In this document: in pieces, positions 16,965-25,203 of the stretch
Layout of the letters: each line of letters opens with the position of its first letter
Position numbering within the stretch: position 1 is the first letter of the stretch
Origin: Undibacterium sp.
Lineage (GTDB): Bacteria; Pseudomonadota; Gammaproteobacteria; Burkholderiales; Burkholderiaceae_D
Reading direction: 5' to 3'
Assembly: GCF_030651495.1 (NCBI RefSeq)
Contig: NZ_JAUSFI010000023.1
Location: forward strand, 60,844-124,843
DNA length: 64,000 bases
The notes under the pieces: generated by a model
Databases searched by the model: none
What the model was told of the DNA's origin: nothing
Seen by the model: only the letters and a program-made list of their open reading frames with translations
Translations under genes and position numbers: made by a program

Positions 16965-18095
16965 ATGAAACGAAGTATCAAGACCATTTTTCCAGACGCA
17001 ATAACGCTCGATTATGTCGATCCGGGATTTTCCGCTGCCGTCATCACCTGGCAAAAACAGCATGGCAGGCACGCTTTGCCGTGGCAGCAAAGCAGTGATG
17101 CCTATCGTGTCTGGTTATCTGAAATCATGTTGCAGCAAACCCAGGTGACGGCGGTGATCCCTTATTACGCCCGTTTTCTGCAAAGTTTTCCTACCGTGTT
17201 TGACCTGGCTTCGGCCTCATCCGAACAAGTGATGTCACATTGGAGCGGCCTTGGTTATTACACGCGTGCACGCAATCTGCATCAGTGTGCCAAGCAGGTG
17301 GTGGCGCAATACGGCGGTAACTTTCCTGCTGATCCTGCTCTACTCGAGCAATTTCCGGGGATAGGCCGCTCCACGGCGGCGGCGATTTCCGCTTTCTCGT
17401 ATGGCACCATCGCTGCCATTCTGGACGGTAACGTGAAGCGGGTGTTTGCCCGCGTGTTTGGCATAGAGGGCTATCCGGGTTCCAAACCCGTCGAAGATGC
17501 GATGTGGCAGCGCGCGCAGGCCTTGTTGCCCGCTGCCGACATTGAATCGTATACCCAGGGCCTGATGGATCTCGGCGCCACACTTTGCACCCGCAGCCGT
17601 CCAGCGTGCCAGCGTTGCCCTTTACAGACACGTTGCATTGCCTATGCCCATGAGCGCACCGGCGAGCTGCCGATGCGCAAGCCAAAGAAAGCACAAAAGG
17701 AAAAACAGGCACTGATGCTGGTCATGCAGCATGAGAATCAGGTTTTGCTGGAGCAGCGCCCAAACAGCGGTATCTGGGGCGGCTTATTGTCTTTGCCCGA
17801 AATCGACGGCATGCGTGACTTGTTAGCTACCGGTGCGCCTGCATGGACTGACCGTTTGCCGGAAGTGCGGCAGCTGATCGCCCAATTTGGCGAGAGCGAA
17901 GAGATCACCAGCTTGCCTGAATTTACCCATGTGTTCACGCACTTTAAGTTGCACATCCAGCCGGTACGGGCCAGCCTGTCGCAACGCCATGCCATGATTG
18001 CCGAGGCGCGTTATGTCTGGGTCGATCTGGCGCAAATACAGCAAGCGGCATTGCCGGCGCCGGTGAAGAATCTCTTGTTGACGATGGCCAGATAA
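16965..18095 (+). CDS. mutY: A/G-specific adenine glycosylase
   Basis: Removes adenine mispaired with 8-oxoguanine, completing the pathway begun by MutM. The 376 residues show the HhH-GPD domain (WLSEIMLQQTQVTAVIPYY with the catalytic-region Glu, then HWSGLGYYTRARNLHQCAK, the helix-hairpin-helix FPGIGRSTAAAI and the catalytic Asp in AAILDGNVKRV). The [4Fe-4S] ligands are C-x6-C-x2-C-x5-C in CTRSRPACQRCPLQTRC. The C-terminal Nudix-like 8-oxoG recognition domain includes LLEQRPNSGIWGGLLSLPE. The frame is open to 16896, but ATG 16965 matches the family start. The preceding terminator suggests its own promoter. Confidence 0.96.
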   Translation: MKRSIKTIFPDAITLDYVDPGFSAAVITWQKQHGRHALPWQQSSDAYRVWLSEIMLQQTQVTAVIPYYARFLQSFPTVFDLASASSEQVMSHWSGLGYYTRARNLHQCAKQVVAQYGGNFPADPALLEQFPGIGRSTAAAISAFSYGTIAAILDGNVKRVFARVFGIEGYPGSKPVEDAMWQRAQALLPAADIESYTQGLMDLGATLCTRSRPACQRCPLQTRCIAYAHERTGELPMRKPKKAQKEKQALMLVMQHENQVLLEQRPNSGIWGGLLSLPEIDGMRDLLATGAPAWTDRLPEVRQLIAQFGESEEITSLPEFTHVFTHFKLHIQPVRASLSQRHAMIAEARYVWVDLAQIQQAALPAPVKNLLLTMAR

Positions 18096-18173
18096 ATAGG
18101 CCAAACATGCCCAATTGATTCATGCCGGAAAATCGCTGATTCATCTATAACACCTCATCATCCGGAGGCTATT

Positions 18174-19631
18174 TTGTTGAAACCTGTTTTCCACCGTTGC
18201 TTATGCTTTTTGTTGCCGCTCACTTTGCCGCTATTCGCGCAGGCGGCCACCAGCGCTTGTCGCCTGCCAGATTTTCCGCAGGAAGTGCAATGCGCTCAGA
18301 TCGCGCGGCCCTTGAACCCGGCACAGCCGGAGGGCAAAAAAATCATGATTCATTACGCCATAGTGCCATCGCAAGACCGCAACAAACTGCCGGATGCGGT
18401 CTTCCTGCTCGCTGGCGGACCCGGGCAGAGTGCGATCAGTGTCGCCGGTTTTGGCCAGGCCGTATTGAACCGGCTGAACCGTCGCCGTGATTTGGTGTTT
18501 GTCGATCAGCGCGGCACCGGGCGCAGCGCGCCGCTGCATTGTCCTGAGCTGGAAGACGGCGGCGATCTGGTCGACAATGAAGCGATGCTCAAGATGGCGC
18601 AGGCCTGTATGAAAAACCTGCAGACTTTACCGTATGGTGACTTGCAGTATTTCAGCACCAGTATTGCGGTCCAGGATCTGGAAGCGGTACGTCAGGCCCA
18701 GGGCTATAGCGCGATTAACCTGGTTGGCGCCTCATACGGCACCCGCGCCGGGCTGGAGTATCTGCGCCAGTTCCCCACATCGGTCCGGCGGCTGGTGCTC
18801 GATGGCGTTACCCCGCCGACGATGCGCCTGCCCGCCGCCGATGCCCAGATTGCGCTTGATGGCGTGTTGGCTGATTGCGCCAAAGACGCGCATTGCAAAC
18901 AGGCTTACCCTGATCTTGCCGGCCGCTGGAAAAAATTATTAAGCAGCATGCCGCAACAGATCAATCTTGCCCATCCACGGCTGGGTCATCAGGTGTCGGC
19001 CCCGATGACGCGTGACGCCTTACTCGGTCTGGTGCAAAAAACTTTATATACGCCATCCACGACTTCGGCTTTACCGTACACCATCAGTCAGGCAGAGCAA
19101 GGGCATTTCGCTCCATTGATCACACTGAGCGGCGCGTTCGGCCTGACTGGGCCTGCGGGCATCGCCTACGGCATGCATTTTTCGGTCTGGTGCGGCGAAG
19201 CCTATGCGCGAGTTGCGAGGGTCTCTCCGCAAGGTGATTTTGAAATAATGGCGAGCGCCATGTATGACCAGGTCTGCGAACAATGGCCGCGCGCCGCTAT
19301 TCCACCGGGGTTTTTTGAGATACCGGTCAGCCGCGCGCCGGTGCTCTTGCTCAGTGGTGGTATCGATCCGGTGACGCCGACGCGTCATGGTGCCGCAGTG
19401 GCGAAAGCGCTGGGCGATAAAGCGCGGCATATCAGCGTAGACCATGCCGGCCACGGCTTGCTGGCACAAGGCTGTATTCGTGATGTGGTGTACCGCTATC
19501 TGAACGAGAAAGACGATGCCGATGCGATCAAGGTAGATGCCGCCTGTGTACGGCAAATCCCGCGGCCGCTGGCGTGGCAGGCACCGCAAGTGGTGCAAAC
19601 GGCGGCAATCGTCAATGGAGCCAAGCCATGA
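18174..19631 (+). CDS. Exported alpha/beta hydrolase, S33 tripeptidyl-aminopeptidase type
   Basis: A 485-residue secreted or periplasmic hydrolase. A signal peptide (LCFLLPLTLPLFAQAA) is followed by an alpha/beta fold: oxyanion region FLLAGGPGQSAI, FVDQRGTGRS, nucleophile elbow GASYGTRAGLEYL (serine nucleophile), catalytic Asp in LSGGIDPVTP and His in DHAGHGLL. The C-terminal TAP-like domain is typical of family S33 peptidases that release N-terminal peptides or proline. The start is TTG: GGAGG at 18164-18168 could serve TTG 18174 or the adjacent TTG 18177. Its stop overlaps the start of an ABC ATPase gene (ATGA), so the three-gene set is translationally coupled. Confidence 0.87.
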   Translation: MLKPVFHRCLCFLLPLTLPLFAQAATSACRLPDFPQEVQCAQIARPLNPAQPEGKKIMIHYAIVPSQDRNKLPDAVFLLAGGPGQSAISVAGFGQAVLNRLNRRRDLVFVDQRGTGRSAPLHCPELEDGGDLVDNEAMLKMAQACMKNLQTLPYGDLQYFSTSIAVQDLEAVRQAQGYSAINLVGASYGTRAGLEYLRQFPTSVRRLVLDGVTPPTMRLPAADAQIALDGVLADCAKDAHCKQAYPDLAGRWKKLLSSMPQQINLAHPRLGHQVSAPMTRDALLGLVQKTLYTPSTTSALPYTISQAEQGHFAPLITLSGAFGLTGPAGIAYGMHFSVWCGEAYARVARVSPQGDFEIMASAMYDQVCEQWPRAAIPPGFFEIPVSRAPVLLLSGGIDPVTPTRHGAAVAKALGDKARHISVDHAGHGLLAQGCIRDVVYRYLNEKDDADAIKVDAACVRQIPRPLAWQAPQVVQTAAIVNGAKP

Positions 19632-20458
19632 TCCTTGCGGAAGATTTGCACAAAGAATTTGTCAGCCTAAACAAAGCAAGCAAAGCAAAATTCGGCTTAG
19701 GTTTGGGCTTGGGCCGGCGCCGGCAAGAGGTGGTGAAAGCGGTGGTGAAAGCGGTGGACGGCGTCAGTTTTTCTGCCACCGACGGCGCCATACTCGGTTT
19801 GCTGGGCGCCAACGGCGCTGGCAAGACCACCAGCTTGCGCATGGTCGCCTCCTTATTGCATCCCGATAAAGGCCAGATTACGGTAGATGATGTCAAAGTC
19901 AGCGCCGGGCAACAGCTGGCACAATCGCGCATGGGCGTGCTGTCGGATGCGCGCGGGCTCTACCCCCGGCTGACGGCACGCGAAAACATTCACTATTATG
20001 GCAGCCTGCATGGCATGGCGCCTGACGTGATCGCGCAACGCAGCGGGCAGTTGGCGCATTGGCTGGGCATGACGCCATTGCTGGACCGGCGCACCGAAGG
20101 TTTTAGCCAGGGTGAGCGCATGAAAGTGGCACTGGCCCGGGCCTTGATCCACGACCCGAAAAATATCATTCTCGATGAACCCACCAATGGTCTCGATGTG
20201 GTGGCGACCCGCGCGCTACGCGAATTTTTACGCTGGCTGTGCTCGCCGGAAGGCGGCAGCAAATGCATCATTTTTTCCACCCACATCATGCAAGAGGTTG
20301 AGCGGCTGTGTGATTCGGTGGTGATCATCGCCCGCGGCAAGACCGTCGCCGGCGGCACCGTCGAGCAGCTGTTGCAGCAAGCCGGCGAAACGGACTTTGA
20401 AGACGCCTTCGTGAAACTGGCATTTTTACAAGCCCCCCCACCCGACAGGACACCCTGA
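19628..20458 (+). CDS. natA: ABC transporter ATP-binding protein, NatA type
   Basis: A 276-residue ATPase of the Na+-efflux/drug-export class. Walker A is GANGAGKTT, the signature FSQGERMKVALARAL, Walker B NIILDEPTNGLD and the switch histidine FSTHIMQEVE. The N-terminus carries a ~20-residue insertion between the first strands (SKAKFGLGLGLGRRRQEVVKAVVKAV region) built from short tandem DNA duplications. The frame opens earlier, but ATG 19628 overlaps the peptidase stop by 4 bp and gives the family N-terminus. It pairs with the downstream permease; the exported substrate is unknown. Confidence 0.87.
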   Translation: MILAEDLHKEFVSLNKASKAKFGLGLGLGRRRQEVVKAVVKAVDGVSFSATDGAILGLLGANGAGKTTSLRMVASLLHPDKGQITVDDVKVSAGQQLAQSRMGVLSDARGLYPRLTARENIHYYGSLHGMAPDVIAQRSGQLAHWLGMTPLLDRRTEGFSQGERMKVALARALIHDPKNIILDEPTNGLDVVATRALREFLRWLCSPEGGSKCIIFSTHIMQEVERLCDSVVIIARGKTVAGGTVEQLLQQAGETDFEDAFVKLAFLQAPPPDRTP

Positions 20459-21621
20459 TGAACGCTATTTTTATTATCTTTCGCAAGGAAATAAGCGATG
20501 CGATGCGGGATAGGCGCACCTTGATGATGGTGTTGCTCAGCGCGCTGCTGGGGGTGCCGCTAGTGCTGCTGATCGTCTCTGAAGTCTTGTCCCAGGTCGA
20601 GTCGCAGGAAGATAAGCGGCTGGTGCTGGCAGTCAATATCGGGCAAGCGCCGAGGCTGGAAAATTTTATCCTGCGCCAGGGCTATCAGATCCAGGCCGCG
20701 CCCCCAGACTACGAAGAAAAGTTGCGCAAGAAAGACTTGTCGCAGCCGGTCTTGCTGGTGCCGGATCAGTTTGAAGCCGAGCTGGCACAAGGAAAAAAAG
20801 TCAGCCTGGAAATCGTCTTTGACACCTCGAATACGCAGGCGCAGTTTGGCGTGCGTCCGCTGAAACGGCTGCTGGATAATTATAGTCAGGAAGGGGCGAT
20901 ACTCGGCCTGATGATGCGCGGTGTCGCGCCCGAAACTTTACAGTTAATCGATGTCAAAGAGCGCCATCTGAGTCGCCCCGAAGAGCGCAAGGTCACCATC
21001 ACCGCCATGCTGCCCATCATGCTGATCATGGCGATCGTCATCGGCGGCATGTATGCGGCGATCGACACCACGGCCGGCGAGCGCGAGCGCGGCTCGCTCG
21101 AACCCTTGATGATGAACCCGGTCTCAGGCTGGCAGTTGGCGATAGGCAAATGGGCTGCGGTGGCAACCCTGAGCATGCTGGTGGTGCTGCTCTCGGTGCT
21201 GAGTTTTTTTCCATCCCAATGGCTGATACGCAATGAAGCGTTGCGCGCCGAGTTTCAGTTTGGTTTTGCTGAAGCGAGCGGGTTTTTAATGATCTTGCTG
21301 CCGCTCGCCGCCAGCCTGTCGGCAATCCAGATCGCGGTGGCGCTGAACTGCAAAAGCTTTAAAGAAGCGCAGGTGCGCAATCAGCTGCTCAGCCTAGCGA
21401 TCAGCATGGTGCCGCTGCTGCTCGCTTTCAACCAGGGACGCGAGCCGGGCTGGTTTCAATGGGTGCCGGTAGTGGCGCAAAATTTGATGATGAACCATGT
21501 CCTCAAGGGCGAAGCGCTGAATCTGGCACCGATCATCATTGCACTGATGGTCTGCATGGCGATGAGTCTGGCGGGATTGTGGTACGTCGCACAAAAAATG
21601 CGCAAAGTCGTGATGATGTAA
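20458..21621 (+). CDS. natB: ABC transporter permease, NatB type
   Basis: A 387-residue ABC-2 family membrane subunit. One N-terminal membrane helix (TLMMVLLSALLGVPLVLLIV) is followed by a ~150-residue extracytoplasmic domain and then five or six helices in the C-terminal half (MLPIMLIMAIVIGGMYAAID onward). The motif DTTAGERERGSLEPLMMNPV between them is characteristic of NatB/ABC-2 permeases. Its ATG shares one base with the natA stop (TGATG). It forms an exporter with the ATPase, and coupling to an exported peptidase suggests peptide or protein-related cargo (inference). Confidence 0.87.
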   Translation: MNAIFIIFRKEISDAMRDRRTLMMVLLSALLGVPLVLLIVSEVLSQVESQEDKRLVLAVNIGQAPRLENFILRQGYQIQAAPPDYEEKLRKKDLSQPVLLVPDQFEAELAQGKKVSLEIVFDTSNTQAQFGVRPLKRLLDNYSQEGAILGLMMRGVAPETLQLIDVKERHLSRPEERKVTITAMLPIMLIMAIVIGGMYAAIDTTAGERERGSLEPLMMNPVSGWQLAIGKWAAVATLSMLVVLLSVLSFFPSQWLIRNEALRAEFQFGFAEASGFLMILLPLAASLSAIQIAVALNCKSFKEAQVRNQLLSLAISMVPLLLAFNQGREPGWFQWVPVVAQNLMMNHVLKGEALNLAPIIIALMVCMAMSLAGLWYVAQKMRKVVMM

Positions 21622-21658
21622 GCCGTATATTGTAAAACTCACATGCCGGCAGGCCCGG

Positions 21659-21719
21659 CACGCATATCCCATGCGCCCTGCAGGCCAGGATGACTGGAAA
21701 GGCGCATGGGATATGCGTG
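21659..21719. repeat. REP-like hairpin, copy 1
   Basis: A 19-bp perfect inverted repeat (21659-21677 against 21701-21719, left arm CACGCATATCCCATGCGCC) with a 23-bp loop containing GCAGGCCAG. It lies 38 bp after the natB stop and the same sequence recurs at 25126-25196. It lacks a T tract, so it is a repeat rather than a classical terminator. Confidence 0.85.
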
Positions 21720-21790
21720 AGCGGGGTGGCATGGGGTGAAGCTCAGCGCCAGGCTGCCAGTCTCTTACACTTATCTAACCTCAATCTGAC

Positions 21791-22174
21791 ATGAACTTTT
21801 TTTTGGATTTACTTTTTATGCTCACTGCCGTCCTCTCCCTGAGCTGGGGACTGTGGCTGGTACGGATCAATCGCTGGCCGCGGGTGCAGGTCAGGGTAGT
21901 CAAAACCTGGGAAGAAGTGACCGGCCACGAAAGCAACTGGACCACAGGCTGGCTGCACGCCGAGTTGGAATATGGCTATCAGGGGCAACAATACAAAGTG
22001 TCGTGGCGTGGCGACTTGACGACGTACCGGTATCTGCCGTCGGCCTGCGCTATGGTGCTAGACCCGGCTCACCTGGACCAACCGCATTTTCCTGCCAGCT
22101 GGAAAATACCGTCGATACTGATGGTGCTTGCGTTATTACTTAGCCTGAATGTGCTGAATCATTTTTTAGAATAA
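21791..22174 (+). CDS. DUF3592-type small membrane protein
   Basis: A 127-residue protein with two terminal membrane helices (FFLDLLFMLTAVLSLSWGLWL near the N-terminus and SILMVLALLLSLNVLNHFL at the C-terminus) around a ~75-residue beta-rich domain. The pattern in between (RVQVRVVKTWEEV, HAELEYGYQGQQYKVSW, VLDPAHLDQPHF) resembles DUF3592 proteins, in which the middle domain faces the periplasm. No function is known for the family. It is isolated between two REP-like hairpins. Confidence 0.7.
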   Translation: MNFFLDLLFMLTAVLSLSWGLWLVRINRWPRVQVRVVKTWEEVTGHESNWTTGWLHAELEYGYQGQQYKVSWRGDLTTYRYLPSACAMVLDPAHLDQPHFPASWKIPSILMVLALLLSLNVLNHFLE

Positions 22175-22298
22175 CCGGCCAGGCGTAGTGGGCAAGCCTT
22201 TTTGACAAGCGTAATGGTGGCTTGAAAGTGGCAATTCGATGATGATCTTGTCATGATAAATTGATATTTTAAAAACCACTGATTTGCAAGCCAACTTC

Positions 22299-22544
22299 AT
22301 GTCGCGACTACTCCTTCCGCTGTTTTTTGCTTGCTCGCCAGCTTTGCCATGGCGCGCGAATCCTCTGCCAAGCTTGATCAATGTCAGCCCGAATCTGGTC
22401 GGTTTTGTTGCTGCCAGCCCGTGCCTCGCCTATCTGGAGAGTTTTAACCGGCGTCTGGCAACCTTGCTACGACAAAAAATTGTCGAAAAGAGTTTGGAAA
22501 ACGCCATCAATGAGTGGCGCAAGCACCCGCTAATGGGACAATGA
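22299..22544 (+). CDS. Hypothetical small protein, possibly a decayed secreted protein
   Basis: An open frame of 81 codons from ATG 22299 with a hydrophobic start (MSRLLLPLFFACSPALPWRA) and a charged C-terminal half (ESFNRRLATLLRQKIVEKSL). I recognise no family. In the +1 frame just after the hydrophobic start the sequence reads LLASFAMARESSAKLDQCQ, which looks like a normal signal-peptide end with an AMA cleavage site, before stopping. A frameshift in a small secreted protein is therefore possible. The weak ribosome-binding site and lack of homology keep confidence low. Confidence 0.3.
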   Translation: MSRLLLPLFFACSPALPWRANPLPSLINVSPNLVGFVAASPCLAYLESFNRRLATLLRQKIVEKSLENAINEWRKHPLMGQ

Positions 22545-22584
22545 TCATGCTGTCGTTGCAGTACGATGCAAACCAGCATCCGCT

Positions 22585-22685
22585 TGCGCATATTCCATGC
22601 GGGTTAGCGGGCAGGCAGGCCGCTCACGCATATCCCACGTGGCCTGCAGAGGCGGCAGGCTGGAAACCCGCATGGAATATGCGCA
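22585..22685. repeat. REP-like hairpin, copy 2 (nested)
   Basis: A 21-bp perfect inverted repeat (22585-22605 against 22665-22685, left arm TGCGCATATTCCATGCGGGTT). The stem differs from copies 1 and 3 (ATTCCATGCGGG instead of ATCCCATGCGCC), but both arms changed together so pairing is preserved. The 59-bp loop contains a second single half-element (GGCCGCTCACGCATATCCCA at 22618-22637) of the copy-3 type. Confidence 0.8.
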
Positions 22686-22709
22686 TTGGGCCGGGTGCTT
22701 TTAAGATTA

Positions 22710-24356
22710 TCAGCGTGGCAAAGCTAGTTCCAGTATTTGCTGTTGCAGGCTGGCGTCGCAGGCGGCGCTCAGGGTGCCGTAGATACGGCCACCTTCCGCG
22801 TCCAGACGGCTGTGGATAAAGGCGTCGGCGATTGCTGCCGGTGCCTGTTCTTGCATCAGATGCGCCTGCATGGCGAGGACCAGTTTTTGCGCGAAGCGGC
22901 GCGCCAGCATCTCTTGCTGCTCGGGTGCGGCGGCCAAGTCATCGCGCAGCTCTTTGCCGAACTGTCGCACAGGCTGTGACGCTGAGGCGTCCAGCTGCGC
23001 CAGCAAGAGTTGCATGCCGTCAGGGTCGCGTGCGATGGCGCGCAAGACGTCCAGGCACATCACATTGCCCGAGCCTTCCCAGATCGAGTTGACCGGGGCT
23101 TCGCGATACATGCGTGCCATCGGGCCGCTTTCTACATAGCCGTTGCCACCCCAGACTTCCATGCATTCGCCGGTAAATTCGAGGGCGCGCTTGCAGATCC
23201 AGAACTTGGCCGCCGGCGTGATGATGCGTTTCCAGGCGCGCAGCAAGGGATCGTCCGGCGCATCGAGCGCGCTGGCGAGTTTGAGCATCATGCGGGTGGC
23301 GGCTTGGCTTTCCAGCGCCAGGTCGGCCAGCACATTACGCATCAATGGCTGATCTGTCAGCAGGCGGCCAAAGGCGCTGCGGTGCCGCGCATGGTGGATC
23401 GCCTGGGTCAGCGCTTGGCGCATCAGTGCGGCGCTGCCGATCACGCAGTCGAGACGGGTCAGGTTCGCCATTTCTATGATGGTGGGGATGCCACGGCCGT
23501 CTTCACCGACCATGATGCCGAGCGCATTCTGGAATTCGACTTCGCTGCTGGAGTTGGAGCGGTTGCCGAGTTTTTCTTTCAGTCTTTGCACCAGCACCGG
23601 ATTCTTGCTGCCGTCCGGTTCCCAGCGCGGTACGAAGAAGCAGGACAGGCCGGCCTCGGTGCGTGCCAGCACCAGATGGGCGTCGCACATCGGCGCCGAA
23701 AAAAACCATTTGTGCCCGGTCAGCAGGTAGTCGGCACCGCGCCCGCCTGTGGCTACCGGCACGGCGACGGTGGTGTTGCTGCGCACATCCGAACCGCCCT
23801 GTTTTTCGGTCATGCCCATGCCTATCATGATCGAGGTCTTTTGGGCGATAGGCAGGTCGCGCGCATCGTGGTGGCGCGCATACAATTTGTCTTTCAGCTG
23901 GGCAAACAGTGCAGGTTCATTTTGCAGCACCGGAATCGCGGCAAAGGTCATCGTGGTCGGGCACAGTGAGCCAGATTCGACCTGTGATTGCAGGTAGTAG
24001 CCAGCCGCGCGTGCCACGTGTGCGCCAGAGCGGGGTTCCATCCATGGCAGCGCTTGTAGCCCCTCTTGACGCAACAGGCCGAGTAACTGGTGCCAGCTGG
24101 GATGAAAATCGACCCGGTCGATGCGCTGGCCGGTGCGGTCATGGGTGTGCAGTTCGGGCAAATGGTGATTTGCCAGTTCCCCCAGCTGCAATACCTCTTT
24201 GCTGCCCAGTTCGGCACCGTAGCGCTGCAGGGCGGCCTGGTGCCAGCCGGCGTGAAAATGCTCCATACCTTGCATTAACACCGCATCGCTGCTGAAAATA
24301 TTGTAATCTTGCAGGTCTGGAACCTGATTCGTTACGTCGTGGGTATGCCATTGCAT
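22710..24356 (-). CDS. Acyl-CoA dehydrogenase, AidB-like
   Basis: A 548-residue flavoprotein of the AidB branch of acyl-CoA dehydrogenases, longer than the ~390-residue metabolic enzymes. Features: MGMTEKQGGSDVRSNTT (FAD-binding middle domain, where ordinary members have TEP-GSD), GHKWFFSAPMCDAHLVLART, FQNALGIMVGEDGRGIPTI, the C-terminal helical domain and WGGNGYVESGPMARMYREAPVNSIWEGS. E. coli AidB binds DNA and is part of the alkylation response; many AidB-like relatives are only annotated as acyl-CoA dehydrogenases. It is divergent from a TetR regulator that probably controls it. Confidence 0.88.
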   Translation of the reverse strand: MQWHTHDVTNQVPDLQDYNIFSSDAVLMQGMEHFHAGWHQAALQRYGAELGSKEVLQLGELANHHLPELHTHDRTGQRIDRVDFHPSWHQLLGLLRQEGLQALPWMEPRSGAHVARAAGYYLQSQVESGSLCPTTMTFAAIPVLQNEPALFAQLKDKLYARHHDARDLPIAQKTSIMIGMGMTEKQGGSDVRSNTTVAVPVATGGRGADYLLTGHKWFFSAPMCDAHLVLARTEAGLSCFFVPRWEPDGSKNPVLVQRLKEKLGNRSNSSSEVEFQNALGIMVGEDGRGIPTIIEMANLTRLDCVIGSAALMRQALTQAIHHARHRSAFGRLLTDQPLMRNVLADLALESQAATRMMLKLASALDAPDDPLLRAWKRIITPAAKFWICKRALEFTGECMEVWGGNGYVESGPMARMYREAPVNSIWEGSGNVMCLDVLRAIARDPDGMQLLLAQLDASASQPVRQFGKELRDDLAAAPEQQEMLARRFAQKLVLAMQAHLMQEQAPAAIADAFIHSRLDAEGGRIYGTLSAACDASLQQQILELALPR

Positions 24357-24445
24357 GCTGTGTCTCCTTGGGGATGGTTAGTATTTGTCGGTTTATTGTA
24401 GACCTCCTGTGTATCAAGTATGTTCGGCTTTATAGGTGTGTAAAA

Positions 24446-25078
24446 TTGTCTGCCAGCTCCCTCGTTAAACCCTCAGTTAGCCCGTTAAAGTCGCGCCGCA
24501 AACCGGTGCAGCAACGCTCCGTGATGACGCAGGCGGCGATCATCGACGCCTTTGTTCGGCTTTTGCTGGAAAAAAGTTATGAGCGCCTGACCATGCGCGA
24601 TATCGCCCTGGTCGCCGGGGTCGGGCTGGGTACCTTGTATGAATATTTCCCGGGTAAGCAATCGATCGCGGCGCATAGTATCCAGCAGCGTTTTAAGCTG
24701 GCCGGGGCGCAGATGCAGGCATGCATAGAAGCACGGCGCGGCCGGGCGCTGGTGGAACTGGTCAATGCAATACTCGACCAGATGGTGGCGCTGCATTCAC
24801 AGGCGGTAGAAGAATGGTCGGCACTGATTTTTCTGGAACGAAAAATTTCCGATCCGCAGGCTTACCAGCTCCTGTATCAGCAGATTCTGGATGTGTGGCA
24901 ACAGGCGTTTCTGGCCAGCAGCGATATCGGCCTTTATCCCGGCAAGCAGGCCGCTGTGGTGCATGCGGCAGTGTATGGCTTGCTGTATCAGCGCCTGATG
25001 ATTGCGCCGCAGCAAGTTGCCAGCGCAGAGTTTCGGCAACAACTGGGCGAGCTGGTGCTGGGGTATTTGCAGCGCTAA
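24446..25078 (+). CDS. TetR family transcriptional regulator
   Basis: About 210 residues with an N-terminal TetR helix-turn-helix: AAIIDAFVRLLLEKSYERLT, MRDIALVAGVGLGTLYEYFPGK, then KQSIAAHSI. The C-terminal ligand domain is diverged, as is usual for this family. No ATG lies near the domain; TTG 24446 with AGGTG upstream gives a ~40-residue basic leader, while in-frame ATGs at 24368 and 24374 sit close to the divergent gene's start. It is transcribed away from the AidB-like gene across an ~90-bp gap and is its most likely local repressor. Confidence 0.8.
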   Translation: MSASSLVKPSVSPLKSRRKPVQQRSVMTQAAIIDAFVRLLLEKSYERLTMRDIALVAGVGLGTLYEYFPGKQSIAAHSIQQRFKLAGAQMQACIEARRGRALVELVNAILDQMVALHSQAVEEWSALIFLERKISDPQAYQLLYQQILDVWQQAFLASSDIGLYPGKQAAVVHAAVYGLLYQRLMIAPQQVASAEFRQQLGELVLGYLQR

Positions 25079-25125
25079 AACATCAGATGCATCGGGTGCA
25101 ATGCAAAAAAATAAAACAAGGCATG

Positions 25126-25196
25126 CCGCTCACGCATATCCCATGCGCCTTGCAGGCCAGATGCCTTGGAAAGGCGCATGGGATATGCGTGAGCGG
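25126..25196. repeat. REP-like hairpin, copy 3
   Basis: A perfect 26-bp inverted repeat (25126-25151 against 25171-25196) with a 19-bp loop, the longest and most regular member of the family. It sits between the convergent TetR and thioesterase genes (48 bp after one stop, 7 bp from the other), where it could limit read-through. Confidence 0.88.
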
Positions 25197-25203
25197 GGTG
25201 GGG

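Noticed and set aside
22514..22819. 101-codon frame across REP copy 2
   Set aside because: It is built mostly from the hairpin sequence and the complement of the AidB-like gene.
23010..23969. 319-codon plus-strand frame opposite the AidB-like gene
   Set aside because: Its sequence is rich in His/Ala/Gly as expected from the complement of a GC-rich gene, and the minus strand encodes intact acyl-CoA dehydrogenase blocks.
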